A stretch of DNA of 7,713 nt from Mycoplasmatota bacterium (GTDB taxonomy: Bacteria; Bacillota_I; Bacilli_A; Izemoplasmatales; Hujiaoplasmataceae): assembly GCA_023132365.1 (NCBI GenBank), contig JAGLYJ010000052.1:1-7713 (forward strand), read 5' to 3'. A program made the position numbers and the translations under genes. The notes below the pieces were generated by a model. That model had not been told where the DNA came from, did not search any database, and saw only the letters and a list, made by a program, of their open reading frames with translations. This document shows positions 5,753-7,713 of the stretch, in pieces (the stretch's first letter is position 1; each line of letters starts with the position of its first letter).

Positions 5753-7713
5753 TCTATTTATGATAATCGACGCTACTAGCAAAGGAAATTTCTCTAAACT
5801 TACAAGACACAGAGTTCCTGGAGCCTTGCCTTTTGGTGCAAAGTATAGACTTATTGATTTTTCTTTATCTAATTGTAAAAATTCAGAAATATCTAATGTT
5901 TCGATATTTCCTTATGGGAACTATCGTTCTTTAGCTGATCATATTGGCTCAGGTGACAGATGGGATCTAAACCGCAGGCATGATGGTATATTCATTTTGC
6001 CTCCAAAAAGTTTAAATTTGACGTTTGAGGATACTATCAGTTTTCAAAGGATGTATGAACACAGTGAGTATTTTGAAAGATCTAATCAGGAATATATTAT
6101 TGTTTCTCCAGCTAATATAGTATGGAATGTAGATTATAATGTTTTCTTACATTCTCACCTTATGAATAAAGCAGATATTACAGAAGTATTATCTAGAGAT
6201 AAAAAGCGAATTAAAACATATATATTATCAAAACGTTTGTTGTTGGAATATGTAAAAAGCTACGATCAAATTCAATTTAGAAACCTTTCTGATGTTTTTG
6301 ATTATGCGCCAAATTTAAGGAAGTATACTTATATTTATGAAGGAACATGTTACTACATAAATTCTGCAAAAGAGTTATATGAAGCAAATATGCAAATGCT
6401 ATTTAAATCGGTAAGAAAAGAATGGTTCAAGAAAGATAAACCTATATTTTCTAAAGAAACAATGTCAGCCCCTTCAAGGTATGGAGAATCAGCTAAAGTA
6501 CAAAATTCTATTATTGCTTCAGGTGCAGTTATCGAAGGTGAAGTTTCAAATTCAATAATTGGTAGAAAAGTATATATAGAAAAAGGTGCAAAAGTATTTA
6601 ATTCAGTTATTATGAATCAATGTAGAATAAAAGAAAATTCACAAGTTGAATATTCTATTCTAGACAAGGAAACTCAAGTATTAAAATCATCTGTAGTGGA
6701 AGGATCTATTGATAAACTATTTATATCAGAAAAGAAACAAGTAGTTGTTTCCAATGATTCTTTAGCAGTTTTACAAGTAGCAGCTGAATGTTTCCCATTT
6801 ATTAAAACCGGGGGATTAGCAGATGTTGTTGGAAGTTTAGCGACTCAATTTAGTATGTTAGGTGTAAAATCTCAAGTTATACTACCTCTATATCCTGAAA
6901 TTAAGTTGAAGTATGAATTACTTTTAGAATTAGTCGCAGCTAATAAGATTAAATATGATGATAAATCATATCGAGTAAACTTATATTCAATTACAAATTT
7001 AAATACAATTTTCTATTTTATTGAATCCTATGAATTCTTTGATCGTGAAAATGTATACGGTTATGAAGACGATGGAGATAGATTTGCATTTTTCTCAAAG
7101 GCTGTCGTATTTTTCTTAGATGCTTTGCAACAGAAACCAGACATAATACATCTTCATGATTGGCATGTAGGATTATTACCTTGTTTATTAAAATCTAATA
7201 ATATTGATATAAAAACCCTTATGACAATACATAATATTGAATATCAAGGTGAATATAATTTAGATATTTACCGAAAGTTAGAAACAGAATGCCCATTAAG
7301 CTATGGAAATACCAAGCTTAATTTTATGGAGTCAGGGCTCAGCTACTCCACAAAAATTTCTACAGTTTCAGAGACATACCGTGACGAATTAAGGTATGAG
7401 TATTATTCGAAAAATTTAGTTGATATAATTAATAAAAGAGATCGTGATTTCTATGGAGTCTTAAATGGACTTGATGACAGTGTGACCCCAGAATTAGACT
7501 TAGAAATCAAGGAAAGATATAATTTAGTAAATGTTTTTGAAGCTAAACCTAGAAACAAGGAAGAGCTCCAAAGCAAGATGAAAATAAGTGTTGGAGAGGA
7601 TTACTTTGTTTTAGGTATGGTTACTAGAATAGTTGAACAAAAAGGATTCGAAATACTAATTCCATCATTATTTGAAATTCTTAATAATCCTAAGGTGGAG
7701 TTTGTATTGCTTG
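5745..7713 (+). CDS. GlgD-GlgA fusion: ADP-glucose pyrophosphorylase regulatory subunit joined to glycogen synthase (3' end outside window)
   Basis: Hand translation gives one frame of 656 complete codons with no stop to the window edge. Residues 1 to about 330 are a nearly full-length GlgD. They have FGAKYRLIDFSLSN (30-43) and HIGSGDRWDL (66-75) like GlgC, but the Gly-rich loop is replaced by DATSKGNFSKLT, the catalytic Asp is Asn124 (SPANIVWNVDY), and FEEKP and DVGT are missing. This domain is therefore expected to be non-catalytic. A beta helix spans about 248-320. After some 10-15 linker residues a GT5 glycogen synthase begins at about 340: KTGGLADVVGSL (354-365), PLYPEI (381-386), HLHDWHVG (469-476), IHNIEYQG (495-502), VLNGLDD (572-578), and Arg628/Lys633 in TRIVEQKG. 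The last two match E. coli Arg300/Lys305. The loop after NGLDD is one residue shorter than in E. coli and lacks its Trp. About 150-160 GlgA residues, including the late catalytic Glu, lie beyond the window. The protein should bring GlgC and the synthase together. An assembly error cannot be fully excluded. Confidence 0.9.
   Translation, partial: MNNLFMIIDATSKGNFSKLTRHRVPGALPFGAKYRLIDFSLSNCKNSEISNVSIFPYGNYRSLADHIGSGDRWDLNRRHDGIFILPPKSLNLTFEDTISFQRMYEHSEYFERSNQEYIIVSPANIVWNVDYNVFLHSHLMNKADITEVLSRDKKRIKTYILSKRLLLEYVKSYDQIQFRNLSDVFDYAPNLRKYTYIYEGTCYYINSAKELYEANMQMLFKSVRKEWFKKDKPIFSKETMSAPSRYGESAKVQNSIIASGAVIEGEVSNSIIGRKVYIEKGAKVFNSVIMNQCRIKENSQVEYSILDKETQVLKSSVVEGSIDKLFISEKKQVVVSNDSLAVLQVAAECFPFIKTGGLADVVGSLATQFSMLGVKSQVILPLYPEIKLKYELLLELVAANKIKYDDKSYRVNLYSITNLNTIFYFIESYEFFDRENVYGYEDDGDRFAFFSKAVVFFLDALQQKPDIIHLHDWHVGLLPCLLKSNNIDIKTLMTIHNIEYQGEYNLDIYRKLETECPLSYGNTKLNFMESGLSYSTKISTVSETYRDELRYEYYSKNLVDIINKRDRDFYGVLNGLDDSVTPELDLEIKERYNLVNVFEAKPRNKEELQSKMKISVGEDYFVLGMVTRIVEQKGFEILIPSLFEILNNPKVEFVLL

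Noticed and set aside
6698..6710. GGAAGGA (6698-6704) followed by an in-frame ATT at 6708 as a hidden GlgA start
   Set aside because: ATT is a very rare start codon and the spacing is only 3 bases. The TTG at 6709 is out of frame and soon meets a stop. The bases also encode a normal end of the GlgD beta helix.
6754..6765. ATG at 6754 just before the GlgA domain
   Set aside because: It is out of frame with GlgA and reads ATG-ATT-CTT-TAG, stopping after three codons.
1..7713. Possible UGA-as-tryptophan code, given the Mollicute-like base composition
   Set aside because: All tryptophans are TGG, no frame has an internal TGA, and RF2 is present, so the standard code fits.

Overview
The window is a low-GC (roughly 30% by eye), fully plus-strand stretch of a Bacillota-type chromosome. 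The gene pair secA-prfB, a RecX with four repeat-like helical units, and a GlgC/GlgD pair all point to Bacillota. The strong A/T bias and compact spacing suggest a Bacilli lineage near the Mollicutes (for example Acholeplasma-, Haloplasma-, Izemoplasma-, RF39- or Erysipelotrichales-like); the exact taxon cannot be told from this sequence. The genetic code appears standard: tryptophan is TGG, no reading frame needs TGA to be read through, and an intact RF2 (the UGA/UAA release factor) is present.

Layout: (1) positions 1-783 hold the 3' end of secA, ending in a zinc-binding SEC-C tail. (2) prfB (792-1886) follows with its ribosome binding site overlapping the secA stop, and a clear rho-independent hairpin (1890-1940) closes this transcript. 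(3) From about 1961 to the end of the window runs a tightly packed cluster, recX - glgB - glgC - glgD/glgA, with gaps of 1 and 5 bases and then an 8-base overlap. This implies one polycistronic mRNA.

The glg genes cover glycogen synthesis from glucose-1-phosphate. GlgC makes ADP-glucose, GlgD is expected to be its non-catalytic partner subunit, GlgA polymerises the glucose and GlgB adds alpha-1,6 branches.

The most notable feature is the last open frame (5745 to the window edge, 656 complete codons, no stop). It encodes a whole GlgD domain followed at once by a glycogen synthase (GlgA) domain in the same frame, with no credible internal start. It appears to be a GlgD-GlgA fusion that would physically tie the synthase to the ADP-glucose pyrophosphorylase complex. 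The protein is cut by the window edge within the second GT-B lobe of GlgA. A second oddity is recX, a RecA regulator, sitting as the first gene of a glycogen operon, with almost no room for a promoter behind the prfB terminator.
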